DNA of 64,000 bases, taken from NCBI RefSeq assembly GCF_001665605.1, contig NZ_LZSV01000009.1:1-64000 (forward strand), written 5' to 3'. The position numbers and the translations under genes were made by a program. Positions 53,749 to 62,159 of the stretch are shown piece by piece. Each line of letters opens with the position of its first letter. Positions within the stretch are counted from its first letter, which is position 1. The DNA is from Mycobacterium sp. 852014-50255_SCH5639931 (lineage in GTDB: Bacteria > Actinomycetota > Actinomycetes > Mycobacteriales > Mycobacteriaceae). The notes beneath the pieces are model-generated. The model was not told where the DNA came from. It saw only the letters and a program-made list of their open reading frames with translations, and did no database searches.

Positions 53749-53880
53749 GTCGGGACGCGGCTGAAACCATCACGCTGATGTCTTCGCCTTGAAGGAGTTT
53801 GAACTGTGAGGTCGAGATCGAAGTAGCCCCCCATCGGGTGATCCTGCCGTCATCGCCAATCACGACGATTTCGTAGCAGC
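53744..53880 (-). pseudogene. Fragment of SnoaL/LEH-like gene (C-terminal)
   Basis: The minus strand reads GDDGRITRW, then YFDLDLT in the next frame, then KLLQGEDIS in the first frame again. The intact protein at 27624-28037 has DDDGRITRWTDYFDLNLTMKLLQ and GEDIS in one frame. DNA identity is obvious over about 110 bases. Two compensating frameshifts and no N-terminal part show that it is a relic. The MFS start codon lies in its last bases. Confidence 0.7.
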
Positions 53881-53885
53881 GAAGC

Positions 53886-55223
53886 TCACTTGTCGCGGAC
53901 AGCGATTCCCCGCAGGGTGGTATCTCGAGCGAGAAGAAGCGATTTCCGCGTGCCGATGTCTCGAAGAATGTTTTCTGGAATCCACTGTTCTCCAATGATG
54001 CATCGAGCCAGTTGCTCCGTTGCTGTGCGCTCGGTCCGTATCTCGCCTGCACGAACACCTTTGGCAAGAAGCGCTTTCATCTGTCGAATCCGCGTGGTGA
54101 AAGACCATGCCGGGTTGGACGTGTCGGGAGGTGTTTGGCGCAGCCAAGCCAACTGAATCCGGAACTCGTCGGGGAATTGGTCCAAGGCATTGATGTTCAG
54201 CCAACTCAACGCGTCGAGTTTCTCCACGGTCGTCGAATCCGAACGGACGATGTCCGTCCAGGCACCGCCAACCTTGCGTCCGAACTCGAGCATGATGGAC
54301 AGCAACAGCTCGTCCTTGGAACCGATCAACCGGTAAACCGTCCCGGTGCCCAATCCCGACGCGGCGGCGATGTCGCGAACTGTCGTCATTTCGTATCCGC
54401 GCCGACCGAATTCGGCGCGCGCGACCGCCCGCAGGTGAGCAGCCTTGAGATCGCTGTCGTCGTCGGTGTCGATCCAACTCTCGATGACGTCCTTCGCCAT
54501 AGTGAGTGCCTCCGACTTGTCGAGGTCGGCGTCGGCAGGGGAGTTGATTGCAAGGCCTTCCAGCAGGATCCGACTCTTCAGTTTGGCCACCTCGTCGACG
54601 GATGCGTTATGTCGGACGGGATCGAGACCAGCGTGCAGCATGCTCTGGCAGATGCGGTCGGCCAAAGTCGGCAAATCGAAGTCAGGTCGGATATAGCCGC
54701 TCCAAAGGCCAGCGCGGAGCGCCTGCACCATCGCGGCCTGGATCTTGGCCGGCGGGCGCTTAGCCAGTTGGACAAGCTCGGGATCGTTACTGGGGCCCTC
54801 GTAGAACGACATCTGAAGCGCCGCACGATGTTCCACAGCGCAGCGTGCGATTTCACACGCAAGTGTGGTGATCTGGTCTGCCACTGGACGACGGTCTGGT
54901 TCGTCGACACGTTCGAGGGCAACGTCACCGATACGATCCAAATCGGCATGATAGCGCCGGATGAGTTCGACGAAGATAGCCTCTTTTGACTCAAAATGGT
55001 GATAGAGACTGCCGGCCAGAATGCCTGCGGCGTCGGCGATCTCTTGCAGCGATGTCCTTAGACCCTTAGCGGCGACGACGGCGCTTGCCGTTCTCAGGAT
55101 TTCGGTGCGGCGGGTGGCATCGACCGACTTTTGGTCCGCGACCGAGGCGAGCTGGCCATTGCGACGGATGTTCTTGCTTCCGGACCGGCTACGGGTGGAG
55201 TTGCGCTCCAAGGCGTCCGCCAT
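53886..55223 (-). CDS. Tandem-domain TetR regulator
   Basis: 445 residues, about twice the usual TetR length, from ATG 55223 with AAGGAGG nine bases upstream. Two complete TetR units: the first with GLRTSLQEIADAAGILAGSLYHHFESKEAIF (about 54-84), the second with RGYEMTTVRDIAAASGLGTGTVYRLIGSKDELLLSI (about 277-312), each followed by its own helical ligand domain. A single chain carrying two DNA-binding domains may act as an intramolecular dimer. Divergent from the VWA operon and next to the MFS gene, so it may control either. Confidence 0.87.
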   Translation of the reverse strand: MADALERNSTRSRSGSKNIRRNGQLASVADQKSVDATRRTEILRTASAVVAAKGLRTSLQEIADAAGILAGSLYHHFESKEAIFVELIRRYHADLDRIGDVALERVDEPDRRPVADQITTLACEIARCAVEHRAALQMSFYEGPSNDPELVQLAKRPPAKIQAAMVQALRAGLWSGYIRPDFDLPTLADRICQSMLHAGLDPVRHNASVDEVAKLKSRILLEGLAINSPADADLDKSEALTMAKDVIESWIDTDDDSDLKAAHLRAVARAEFGRRGYEMTTVRDIAAASGLGTGTVYRLIGSKDELLLSIMLEFGRKVGGAWTDIVRSDSTTVEKLDALSWLNINALDQFPDEFRIQLAWLRQTPPDTSNPAWSFTTRIRQMKALLAKGVRAGEIRTERTATEQLARCIIGEQWIPENILRDIGTRKSLLLARDTTLRGIAVRDK

Positions 55224-55705
55224 CGCAAAGTCCTCCTTCGCCGATCATCACGCTGGTATACACCTTGGAGCATCTTATCGAACGCGACCCGAGCTGCGAC
55301 GATGCTGCTATCTGACGTCCAGTGTGCCGACTGGGGCACGGCCTCATGTCGGTGAGGTTGACCGCGATGCCCGGAGGGGACGGTCGTAAGAAGGATCAGT
55401 CCGGTCGTGCGTTGCGACCTTGATGGTTCCGGCCATCATTGTGATCACTTCGGAAGTTGGGCCGCGTCCACCATCTTGGCGAGAAGGAGGACCTGCAGCT
55501 CCGTCGGCAACGGCGATCATTGCGCTCCGCGCGCGCGGACTGTCGATCGCCTCGCGGTGATTGCTGCGCTGTGCGCCGGCATCGATCCCGGGCGCGGTGA
55601 GACGGGCGGACAGCCATCCGCGTGACTTCGGGCATAACCCCTCAGCCTCTTGCGGGTACGAGAAATCCACGTTGTTCGAACACCCTCATCCGGCCTGACG
55701 GTTGA
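55224..55705. other. Intergenic region, tandem tetR/VWA
   Basis: About 480 bases without a credible gene. A GGTATACACC near-palindrome lies around 55254, upstream of the TetR start, and could be its operator. Short frames seen here are not protein-like. Confidence 0.4.
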
Positions 55706-55750
55706 TTGACTCGACTGATATCGGACCCTACGGTGTAACAATTATTAGGT
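55706..55750 (+). promoter_or_regulatory. VWA-operon promoter with shared element
   Basis: TTGACT (55706-55711), 17-bp spacer, TACGGT (55729-55734), then AACAATTATTAGGT (55737-55750) across the expected transcription start. The same element, 13 of 14 bases, follows the -10 of the second operon at 58507-58520. Confidence 0.6.
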
Positions 55751-55780
55751 CAAGACGCATGGTGCGTGGAGGGTTGTCGG

Positions 55781-57463
55781 GTGAGAGGGGTCGTCGACGA
55801 CGAGCGAGTGCAGTCGCTCGGTATGTTGGCGTCGGCGCTCGCGGGGCGCCCAGTGGCCGTAGCCGCTGGTAGCGCCGGTGACCTGTCGTGGACCGACGGA
55901 CGGACCGTGTACGTGGACCCGTCCGCAAAATCTCGCGCCAATGTGGAGGCGGTCGCCGTTCACGCGTCGATGCTTGCGGCGAACAGCCTGACGCAGGATA
56001 TCGTCAGCCGGCTGATCAGGCATCCCAAGCTTGCTCGCCGCTACCTTGCCGTCGAAGCGCATCGGGCATTGGTCGCCAACGACGACCTGCTGCCTGCGAT
56101 GTTGACTACCCTGGCTGATCGCGAGCTCGCGGCCCTGAGCTGCTCAGCCGCGAACTCGCTGGCCATTGCCGCTGCCAAAGATGTAGTCGCCGCGCCGCCC
56201 CTGAATTTCGGAGTCATTCGCGCGAAGAACCTGATCGCGACCACCAATCATGCCGAGCTGCCTGACGCGAGCCCCGGTCACGTCGCACGCAGAGAGGCTA
56301 AGGGCGTACTGGAAGAACTCGCCGACGATGCGGTTGACGACAGCGACGATCCCGACATGTTCACCAGCACGGTCGGCGGTGGTGGCTTCATCGGTAAGTG
56401 GCTCAAGAAGATGCTTTCGTCTTCGCGAAAGTCGGGGAAGGGCGGCGGCGGCCCGCCAGGAGCAGATACGCCGACTCACCACACGAACGCGGCCAACCGC
56501 GGCGCCAACGCGGTGTTGTCGACAGCTGCAAAGGCTGCTGCGGCCTTCACGGACGTGAAACACGATGGTGTGAAGCTGCCAGAGTGGGACGCGACCCGCG
56601 GCGCATATCGTCCGGACTGGTGCACCGTTCGCGAGATCGAGCCAACAGTCAAGCCTTTCGCGACGCAGAGCATCGAGGGTTCTATCGGGGTGCGGCGGCC
56701 TCTCGCGAGGCTCGGCATGGGCTTGCACCGGCGGCATCGTCAGTATCAGGGCGACGACATCGACATTGACGCGGCCGTGGAAACGCGGGTCGAGATATTG
56801 GCGGGATCAGCGCCCTCCGATGCGGTGTATCTCGACAGCCTGCGGCGGCAGCGCGATCTGTCAGTCCTTGTTCTGCTGGACATTTCAGGTTCGGCCGCGG
56901 AGCCCGGGACGCTGGGGCGGACTGTTCACCAACAACAGCGAACCTCGGCGGCCCACCTCGTCGTCGCGCTGCATGATCTGGGTGACCGAGTGTCGTTGTA
57001 CGGCTATTATTCCCAGGGCCGGGCGGCGGTGAGCCTGGTGCCTATCAAGCGTTTCGACGACCACATCGATGCAGGGCTGTTCAGGCGCTTGAACAGTCTC
57101 GAACCTGGCGCATACTCGCGCCTGGGCGCAGCGATACGGCACGGTTCAAACGTGCTCGAGCAGCGCGGCGGAACACCGCGACGATTGCTCGTCGTGTTGT
57201 CCGACGGGCTCGCCTACGATCACGGTTACGAACGTGCCTACGGTGCGGCCGACGCTCGCCGTGCGCTCGACGAGGCTCGGTGTCGTGGAATCGGCTGTGT
57301 CTGCCTGACTGTAGGGGCGGCGACGGCCGTCGGATCACTGAGGAAGATTTTCGGCAGCACAGCGCATGCGGCGGTTGGCCGGCCCGAACAACTCGCAGGT
57401 GTCATCGGACCGTTGTTCAGATCGGCGGTGCGGGCCGCCGAAGTGCAGAAACGAGTGTCATGA
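55781..57463 (+). CDS. VWA-domain protein, NorD/CbbO-like
   Basis: 560 residues from GTG 55781, preceded by GGAGGG at seven bases; GTG 55766 would add five residues. The N-terminal ~180 residues are helical, then a Gly/Ser/Lys-rich linker (SSSRKSGKGGGGPPGADTP) and a C-terminal von Willebrand A domain. The MIDAS motif DISGS starts at Asp 367 and a further VVLSDGLAYD supplies another metal-site Asp. NorD/CbbO proteins pair with NorQ/CbbQ ATPases to activate or load metal into an oxidoreductase. The partner ATPase is the next large gene. Confidence 0.85.
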   Translation: MRGVVDDERVQSLGMLASALAGRPVAVAAGSAGDLSWTDGRTVYVDPSAKSRANVEAVAVHASMLAANSLTQDIVSRLIRHPKLARRYLAVEAHRALVANDDLLPAMLTTLADRELAALSCSAANSLAIAAAKDVVAAPPLNFGVIRAKNLIATTNHAELPDASPGHVARREAKGVLEELADDAVDDSDDPDMFTSTVGGGGFIGKWLKKMLSSSRKSGKGGGGPPGADTPTHHTNAANRGANAVLSTAAKAAAAFTDVKHDGVKLPEWDATRGAYRPDWCTVREIEPTVKPFATQSIEGSIGVRRPLARLGMGLHRRHRQYQGDDIDIDAAVETRVEILAGSAPSDAVYLDSLRRQRDLSVLVLLDISGSAAEPGTLGRTVHQQQRTSAAHLVVALHDLGDRVSLYGYYSQGRAAVSLVPIKRFDDHIDAGLFRRLNSLEPGAYSRLGAAIRHGSNVLEQRGGTPRRLLVVLSDGLAYDHGYERAYGAADARRALDEARCRGIGCVCLTVGAATAVGSLRKIFGSTAHAAVGRPEQLAGVIGPLFRSAVRAAEVQKRVS

Positions 57464-57558
57464 AGAGCGCCTCATCGGATCGCGCTCGCCGTGGTCGTCG
57501 GTTCGGCATGGGTCAAGCCCTTGGCGAGTGGTTGAAAACAAACATCTGTTCCGATTAA
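57460..57558 (+). CDS. Possible small ORF between VWA and ATPase genes
   Basis: 32 codons from an ATG whose ATGA overlaps the VWA stop: a basic start (MKSASSDRARRGRRF) then GMGQALGEWLKTNICSD. The 162-bp gap is otherwise unexplained and the coupling geometry would allow translation. No family resemblance. It may be noise. Confidence 0.25.
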   Translation: MKSASSDRARRGRRFGMGQALGEWLKTNICSD

Positions 57559-57625
57559 GCTGCATGTCTGGGTCCGAGGGTGCTCGGCGACGTGGCCGCA
57601 ACGGTGCGGACGAAGGAAGGGTCGG

Positions 57626-58477
57626 ATGAACGACGAGGCCGGGCTCGCGCAGCGGAATGGTGCCGGGCCACAAGCCGATCCGGCTCGCCCTTACTACCGG
57701 TCGGTGGGCAATGAAGAAGCGATTTTCAAGGCGGCCTACCGAAGGGGGCTGTCGCTGCTCTTGAAGGGTCCCACCGGCTGCGGCAAGACCCGCTTCGTGG
57801 AGGCGATGGCCCACGACCTTGGTCGGCCGTTGATCACGGTGTCGTGTCATGACGATCTGACCACCGCCGACTTGGTGGGACGCTACCTGCTCCGCGGCAA
57901 TGAAACAGTATGGGTTGATGGGCCGTTGACACGAGCGGTCCGCGAGGGAGCGATCTGTTACCTCGATGAGATTGTGGAAGCTCGCCAAGACACGACGGTT
58001 GTGCTGCACCCGCTCGGCGATCACCGTCGTCAACTGCCGATCGAGCGTCTGGGCATCACTCTCGACGCCGCGCCGGGCTTCGCTCTCGTCGTCTCGTACA
58101 ACCCCGGATATCAGAGCGTGCTGAAGGACCTCAAAGACTCGACCAGGCAGCGCATGGTCGCGATCGACTTCGGTTATCCCGCCGCCGAGGTCGAGGAAGG
58201 GATCGTCGTGCACGAGTCGGGCGTCGACCCGGCGACTGCTGCCGCCCTGGTTCGCTTCGGCCAAGCGATCCGCCGCCTGGAGGCCGGTGGGCTCCGCGAG
58301 GTGGCCTCCACCCGCGTCCTCATAGCCGCGGGCCAGTTGATCACCGAAGGCCTGTCCATCGAGGATGCCGCACGAGCCGCGATCGCGGGACCGCTCACTG
58401 ACGATGTGATCGTGTCCCGCGGTCTCAACGAGATGATCGAGATCTACCTGGGAGCGTCTGTCAGCGGAACTGATTGA
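57626..58477 (+). CDS. AAA+ ATPase, NorQ/CbbQ (MoxR) type
   Basis: 283 residues from ATG 57626 with AGGAAGGG upstream. Walker A GPTGCGKT at 48-55, Walker B with Asp 114 and Glu 115 in CYLDEI, sensor 1 VVSYNPGYQ, arginine finger region LKDSTRQRMVAIDF, and a C-terminal CbbQ-type lid (STRVLIAAGQLITEG). MoxR-class ATPases act with VWA proteins as chaperones that remodel or metallate enzymes, hence the pairing with the upstream NorD-like protein. Candidate clients here are the P450s or other enzymes of the following operon. Confidence 0.9.
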   Translation: MNDEAGLAQRNGAGPQADPARPYYRSVGNEEAIFKAAYRRGLSLLLKGPTGCGKTRFVEAMAHDLGRPLITVSCHDDLTTADLVGRYLLRGNETVWVDGPLTRAVREGAICYLDEIVEARQDTTVVLHPLGDHRRQLPIERLGITLDAAPGFALVVSYNPGYQSVLKDLKDSTRQRMVAIDFGYPAAEVEEGIVVHESGVDPATAAALVRFGQAIRRLEAGGLREVASTRVLIAAGQLITEGLSIEDAARAAIAGPLTDDVIVSRGLNEMIEIYLGASVSGTD

Positions 58478-58520
58478 CGGTGCACAGCGCTGGACGTTAG
58501 TGTATGAACAAATATTAGGT
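58474..58520 (+). promoter_or_regulatory. Second-operon promoter with shared element
   Basis: TTGACG (58474-58479, overlapping the ATPase stop), 18-bp spacer, TAGTGT (58498-58503), then AACAAATATTAGGT (58507-58520). The same layout as at 55706-55750, so one regulator probably controls both operons. Confidence 0.6.
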
Positions 58521-58540
58521 TTGATAATTGGGAGGTAGCG

Positions 58541-59653
58541 GTGTCCTATGAGAGCAAAACCGACCCGATCAAAGTCGGCTATCTCATGGACTTCACGCTC
58601 GCTGCAGATTTCCCAAAAGATCTGCTGGACTCGTTCGTTCAGTCCCTCGACCTCGTCTTCGAAGATGCCGTCGAGAAGGGATTGCTGGACCGGTCGGTAC
58701 AGGTGATCTACAAAGAGGTCGAGGGTCTGCCTAAAGGCACGGTCAAGGCTGTGATCGACGCCTACGCCGAACTTGTCGACGAGGGCTGCCTGGTGGTGTT
58801 CGGCCCCAACATCACTGACAACGTCGTCCCGATGCGCGAGGCGATCGAAGAGCGTTTCAAGGTGCCGGCGCTCAGCGTGACCGGGACCGACGACTGGCTG
58901 GGTGAGTGGACGTTCTCGTTCCCCCAGGGCTCCATGACCGATGAACCCATCTTCCTCGCCGACCTCATCGCCAAGCGGGGGTTGAGTACGGTTGGTGTCC
59001 TGGTCGAGCAGAGCCTGATCGGCGAGACCTACATGGGCAATTTCCGGCGCGCCTGCGCGCGCAAAGGCCTCCGGATCGTCGCCGAGGTGTCCATTGCCCA
59101 GACGGCACAGGACATCAACGCAGCGGTCCGTGCCCTGCACGATGCGCAGGCCGAGTCGATCGTGCACTTCGGCTTCGGCTTCGGCATCGTCTTCGTCAAC
59201 CCAGCCCTGGAAGCCGTGAACTGGGACCCTCCGCGCTTCTCGACCACCGCGTGGCAGAACGCCTGGATCAACCCGGTGATGTGGAAGGCGTTCATGGGTT
59301 GGATCGGTGTCGACCAATACGACGAGGCCAACAAACTCGGACAGGAATTCCTCGATCGCTACGAGGCAAAGCACGGCAACCGTCCCGAATATTGCGTGTC
59401 CGTGGTCAACCACGACATCGCGTCGACTCTGGTGCGTGCATTTGCCGATGCCCACCCGTTGAGCCCGCGCGGAGTCAAAGAAGCGCTCGAGCGGGTGAAG
59501 ATGATGCCCGCAGCTTCCGGTGCGCCGGGCACGCGAGTGTCATTCGGAAAGTGGACCCGCCGAGCCTGGATGGGCGCGGGGTACCTCGTCGCCCGCACGT
59601 TGGACGCCGACGGTGTCAACTCGCACCTAGTCGACCGATTTGGTCAGGAGTGA
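58541..59653 (+). CDS. Leucine-binding-type protein without signal peptide
   Basis: 370 residues from GTG 58541 with GGAGGT upstream. Type I periplasmic-binding fold: it starts directly with strand 1 (IKVGYLMDFT), then VVFGPNITDNVVPMREAIEE, PALSVTGTDDW, VGVLVEQSLIGETYMGNFRRAC and a C-terminal GVKEALERVKMMP. No signal peptide or lipobox precedes the first strand, so it should stay in the cytosol. Branched-chain-amino-acid ABC permease genes are absent. The nearest idea is a cytosolic ligand sensor like AmiC of the amidase operon. First gene of the AveC/SDR/P450 operon. Confidence 0.85.
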   Translation: MSYESKTDPIKVGYLMDFTLAADFPKDLLDSFVQSLDLVFEDAVEKGLLDRSVQVIYKEVEGLPKGTVKAVIDAYAELVDEGCLVVFGPNITDNVVPMREAIEERFKVPALSVTGTDDWLGEWTFSFPQGSMTDEPIFLADLIAKRGLSTVGVLVEQSLIGETYMGNFRRACARKGLRIVAEVSIAQTAQDINAAVRALHDAQAESIVHFGFGFGIVFVNPALEAVNWDPPRFSTTAWQNAWINPVMWKAFMGWIGVDQYDEANKLGQEFLDRYEAKHGNRPEYCVSVVNHDIASTLVRAFADAHPLSPRGVKEALERVKMMPAASGAPGTRVSFGKWTRRAWMGAGYLVARTLDADGVNSHLVDRFGQE

Positions 59654-59657
59654 ACGC

Positions 59658-60800
59658 ATGGGTACCGGAGAATCGACGCCAGTGCTGGATGCCAAGCAGC
59701 AATCGGCCCCCGGACGGAGAGGCACTGGCAGCATAGGTTCGTGGCTGGCCGGCATCGGACTGCTCGCGTTCGTCGGCCTCTTCCTCGCGGTGTCGCGCAC
59801 CAAGCTCGATCCGCGAGTCGCCAATCCCAACACCGTTGGCAGACCGCGCCCGGTCGAATTCCTTTTCGGTTTCACCGGATGGATGGGCTTCATCCAGGTG
59901 GCGACGGCACTGATGCTCGTGGCCCTGGTCGTCGTCTTCATCGTCGGCTGGCGTCGCAACCCGGGCAGTCCAGTGATGCTGATGTTCTTGGTCACGACAT
60001 TGATCGTTTGGCAGGACCCCATCATGAACTGGGCGCCCTACGCGGTGTACAACCCGGATCTCCTGCACTGGCCGGAGTCCTGGATTCTCATCATGATGTC
60101 GCCGACGGTCGAGCCCTTCATCGTATTCGGTTATGTCACATTCTATTTCGGCCCGTATTTCGCGGCGGTGTGGGTACTGCGCAAGCTGCAGGCCGCGCGC
60201 GACCCGCAGGCCTTCGTCAGTAGGCATCCGCTCATCAGCCTCGGTGGACTCGTGCTGGTGATCGGGTTCATCTTCGACGCTGTTCTCGAGGTCGGGTCGA
60301 TCAAGACCGGTCTCTACATCTACTCGCAGGTCATCCCGTTCGGGTCGATCTTCACCGGAACGACTTTCCAGTTCCCGCTGATCTGGGAATCGCTGGGGGT
60401 GACGTTCGTGATGATCCCGGCCGCGATCCTGGTCTACCGCGATGACACCGGTAGGCCGGTGGCAGAGAAGCTGGCCGCCAAGGCGAAGCTGTTCCCGGCG
60501 CGGCCCGTGCTCGGCACCTTCCTGGTGATGTTCGTGATCATCAACGTTTCCTACTTCGCCTACGGCGGCTGGTTCTGGGCGATCAAGGCAAGCGGCGCCG
60601 CCACGTCGGTGGCGTGCCCGTGGCCGTACCCCGAAGCCAAAGTCTTTGACCCGCAGGGCTATTACGAGGAAAACGGCGCCAAGGGGCCCTACTCCGTGGG
60701 TAAGTGGTCCACCTGGCAGTACGCACTGCCACACGGCCGCCCCGACGTACAGCTGGGCTCGAAGAGCAACCGTTGCGCGACAAAAGACTCCGGTGCCTGA
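59658..60800 (+). CDS. AveC-family (spirocyclase-like) membrane protein
   Basis: 380 residues from ATG 59658 with CAGGAG upstream. About seven hydrophobic helices, for example GSWLAGIGLLAFVGLFLAVS, VATALMLVALVVVFIVGW and LGTFLVMFVIINVSYFAYGG. The features match mycobacterial proteins named spirocyclase, AveC family: IVWQDPIMNWAPYAVYNP and SQVIPFGSIFTGTTFQFPL. AveC of Streptomyces acts in avermectin spiroketal formation; nothing here indicates a polyketide, so the reaction in mycobacteria is unknown. Acidic and aromatic residues in loops could form an active site in the membrane. Overlaps the SDR by 8 nt. Confidence 0.8.
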   Translation: MGTGESTPVLDAKQQSAPGRRGTGSIGSWLAGIGLLAFVGLFLAVSRTKLDPRVANPNTVGRPRPVEFLFGFTGWMGFIQVATALMLVALVVVFIVGWRRNPGSPVMLMFLVTTLIVWQDPIMNWAPYAVYNPDLLHWPESWILIMMSPTVEPFIVFGYVTFYFGPYFAAVWVLRKLQAARDPQAFVSRHPLISLGGLVLVIGFIFDAVLEVGSIKTGLYIYSQVIPFGSIFTGTTFQFPLIWESLGVTFVMIPAAILVYRDDTGRPVAEKLAAKAKLFPARPVLGTFLVMFVIINVSYFAYGGWFWAIKASGAATSVACPWPYPEAKVFDPQGYYEENGAKGPYSVGKWSTWQYALPHGRPDVQLGSKSNRCATKDSGA

Positions 60801-61806
60801 ACCTCGTAGCGTCGTCATCACGGGTGCCTCGCGGGGCCTGGGTTTCGCGACTGCGGTCCGCCTCTACCGCGAGGGGTGGCGTGTGATCGCCACCATGCGG
60901 ACGCCTGCGCAGGGCATGGCCTCGTTGCGCAACGCGGTGGGAGCGACCGAAGACGACGACCGGCTCATCGGCGTCCAGCTCGACTTGATGGATGCCGCGT
61001 CGATCGCCGCTGCCGCCAAAGTGATCGTGGAGCGCGTCGGTGCGCCAGACGCCATCGTGCACAACGCCGGCATATCAGCGGCCGGTATGGTCGAAGAGAC
61101 CGATACGGCGTTGTGGCACAACATGTTCACCACCCATGTGATCGCGCCGGTGGCTTTCACCAAAGCGCTGTTGCCGTCGATGCGGGCAGCAGGTCGGGGC
61201 CGGATCGTCCTCGTCGGCAGCGCGGCGGGCGTGCGCGGGCAGCCCGGCACGGGGCCCTACTCGGCGAGCAAGGGTGCGATGGAACGCTGGGGAGAGTCAC
61301 TGGCGTTCGAAGTCGCACCGTTCGGGATCGGCGTGACCGTCCTGGTCACCGGTACGTACGAGACGGACATCATCACCGACGCCGGCACCAACGACGACCG
61401 TGACTTCGCCGGTCCATACGCCCGCCTTCACCAGACCATGAACAGCCGCGGCCGGTATGCGATCAAGTTCGCGCGCTCGCCAGAGCTCTTCACCGAAGGG
61501 GTGGTCAAAGCGTTGGCCGACGAAGGCCCCTTTCGCCGCCGCGGCGTAGGCCCCGACGCCTCGATGTTGTTGGTCCTGAACAGAGTGCTACCCGCGATGG
61601 GTATGCACCTCATGTCCCGAATGATCCTCGGGATCCCTCGCTTTGGGTCAATGCGTGACGGGGCGTGGCCGCTCACCACCGCACAGCGACTGATGGTGTC
61701 GGCCGCCAAGGTGCTGCCGCAGCCAGTCATGAACCGATTGGCGTCGCTGGCGATGCGGTTTTCACCGACACAGTCCGCGCCAAAGGAGAGCGCGCACAAT
61801 GACTAA
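60793..61806 (+). CDS. SDR oxidoreductase
   Basis: 337 residues from GTG 60793, overlapping the AveC-like gene by 8 nt. VVITGASRGLGFATAVRL binds the cofactor, NAG in VHNAGISAAG, catalytic Ser in LVGSAAGVRG and Tyr-x-x-x-Lys in YSASKGAMERW. The C-terminal ~85 residues after the SDR core are basic and hydrophobic (MHLMSRMILGIP, LPQPVMNRLASLAMRF), perhaps for membrane contact beside the AveC-like protein. Not of the mycofactocin type: the insert after strand 2 is missing. Likely oxidises or reduces a hydroxyl or keto group of the pathway substrate. Confidence 0.85.
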   Translation: MPEPRSVVITGASRGLGFATAVRLYREGWRVIATMRTPAQGMASLRNAVGATEDDDRLIGVQLDLMDAASIAAAAKVIVERVGAPDAIVHNAGISAAGMVEETDTALWHNMFTTHVIAPVAFTKALLPSMRAAGRGRIVLVGSAAGVRGQPGTGPYSASKGAMERWGESLAFEVAPFGIGVTVLVTGTYETDIITDAGTNDDRDFAGPYARLHQTMNSRGRYAIKFARSPELFTEGVVKALADEGPFRRRGVGPDASMLLVLNRVLPAMGMHLMSRMILGIPRFGSMRDGAWPLTTAQRLMVSAAKVLPQPVMNRLASLAMRFSPTQSAPKESAHND

Positions 61807-62149
61807 GGCAGCAACAACGGTGGCGTTCGAGTCGAAGATGATGATTGACGGCAAGGTCGTCGATGGAGAGTCTGGCACGTTGACCAACATCAACCCCGCA
61901 AACGAAGACGTGCTCGGTGAGGTTGCCGATGCGTCCAAAGCCGATATGAACCGCGCGATCGACGCGGCCCGGCGATCGTTCGACGAGACCGACTGGTCGA
62001 CCAATCGGGCACTGCGGAAACGTTGCCTCTTGCAACTTCACGACGCCATCGAAAGCGAGTTGGAGCCACTGCGCGAGGGACGCCAGAACGGGGTGGCGGG
62101 ATTTCACCAATACACCGAAATCGAATCTGTCGCTTGTCCCGCGACTTGA
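61799..62149 (+). pseudogene. Aldehyde dehydrogenase with large internal deletion
   Basis: 116 codons, overlapping the SDR by 8 nt. Residues 1 to ~92 are a normal aldehyde dehydrogenase N-terminus (INPANEDVLGEVADAS, then the DWSTNRALRKRCLLQLHDAI helix). It then continues in frame as EGRQNGVAGFHQYTEIESVA, which is the usual extreme C-terminus (G-R-x-x-G-x-x-G-F-x-x-Y-x-E-x-x-S-V). About 370 residues with the NAD site and catalytic Cys and Glu are lost without frameshift. The product cannot be an active dehydrogenase. Confidence 0.8.
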
Positions 62150-62159
62150 TAGGAGCACC

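Noticed and set aside
57458..59455. 665-codon minus-strand open frame
   Set aside because: Shadow of the ATPase and binding-protein genes in GC-rich DNA; low-complexity composition and no motifs.
59658..60800. AveC similarity as evidence of a polyketide cluster
   Set aside because: No polyketide synthase or modification genes occur in the window; the name comes from a broad membrane family.
59616..60821. 401-codon minus-strand open frame
   Set aside because: Antisense to the AveC-like gene, His/Asp/Arg-rich nonsense composition.
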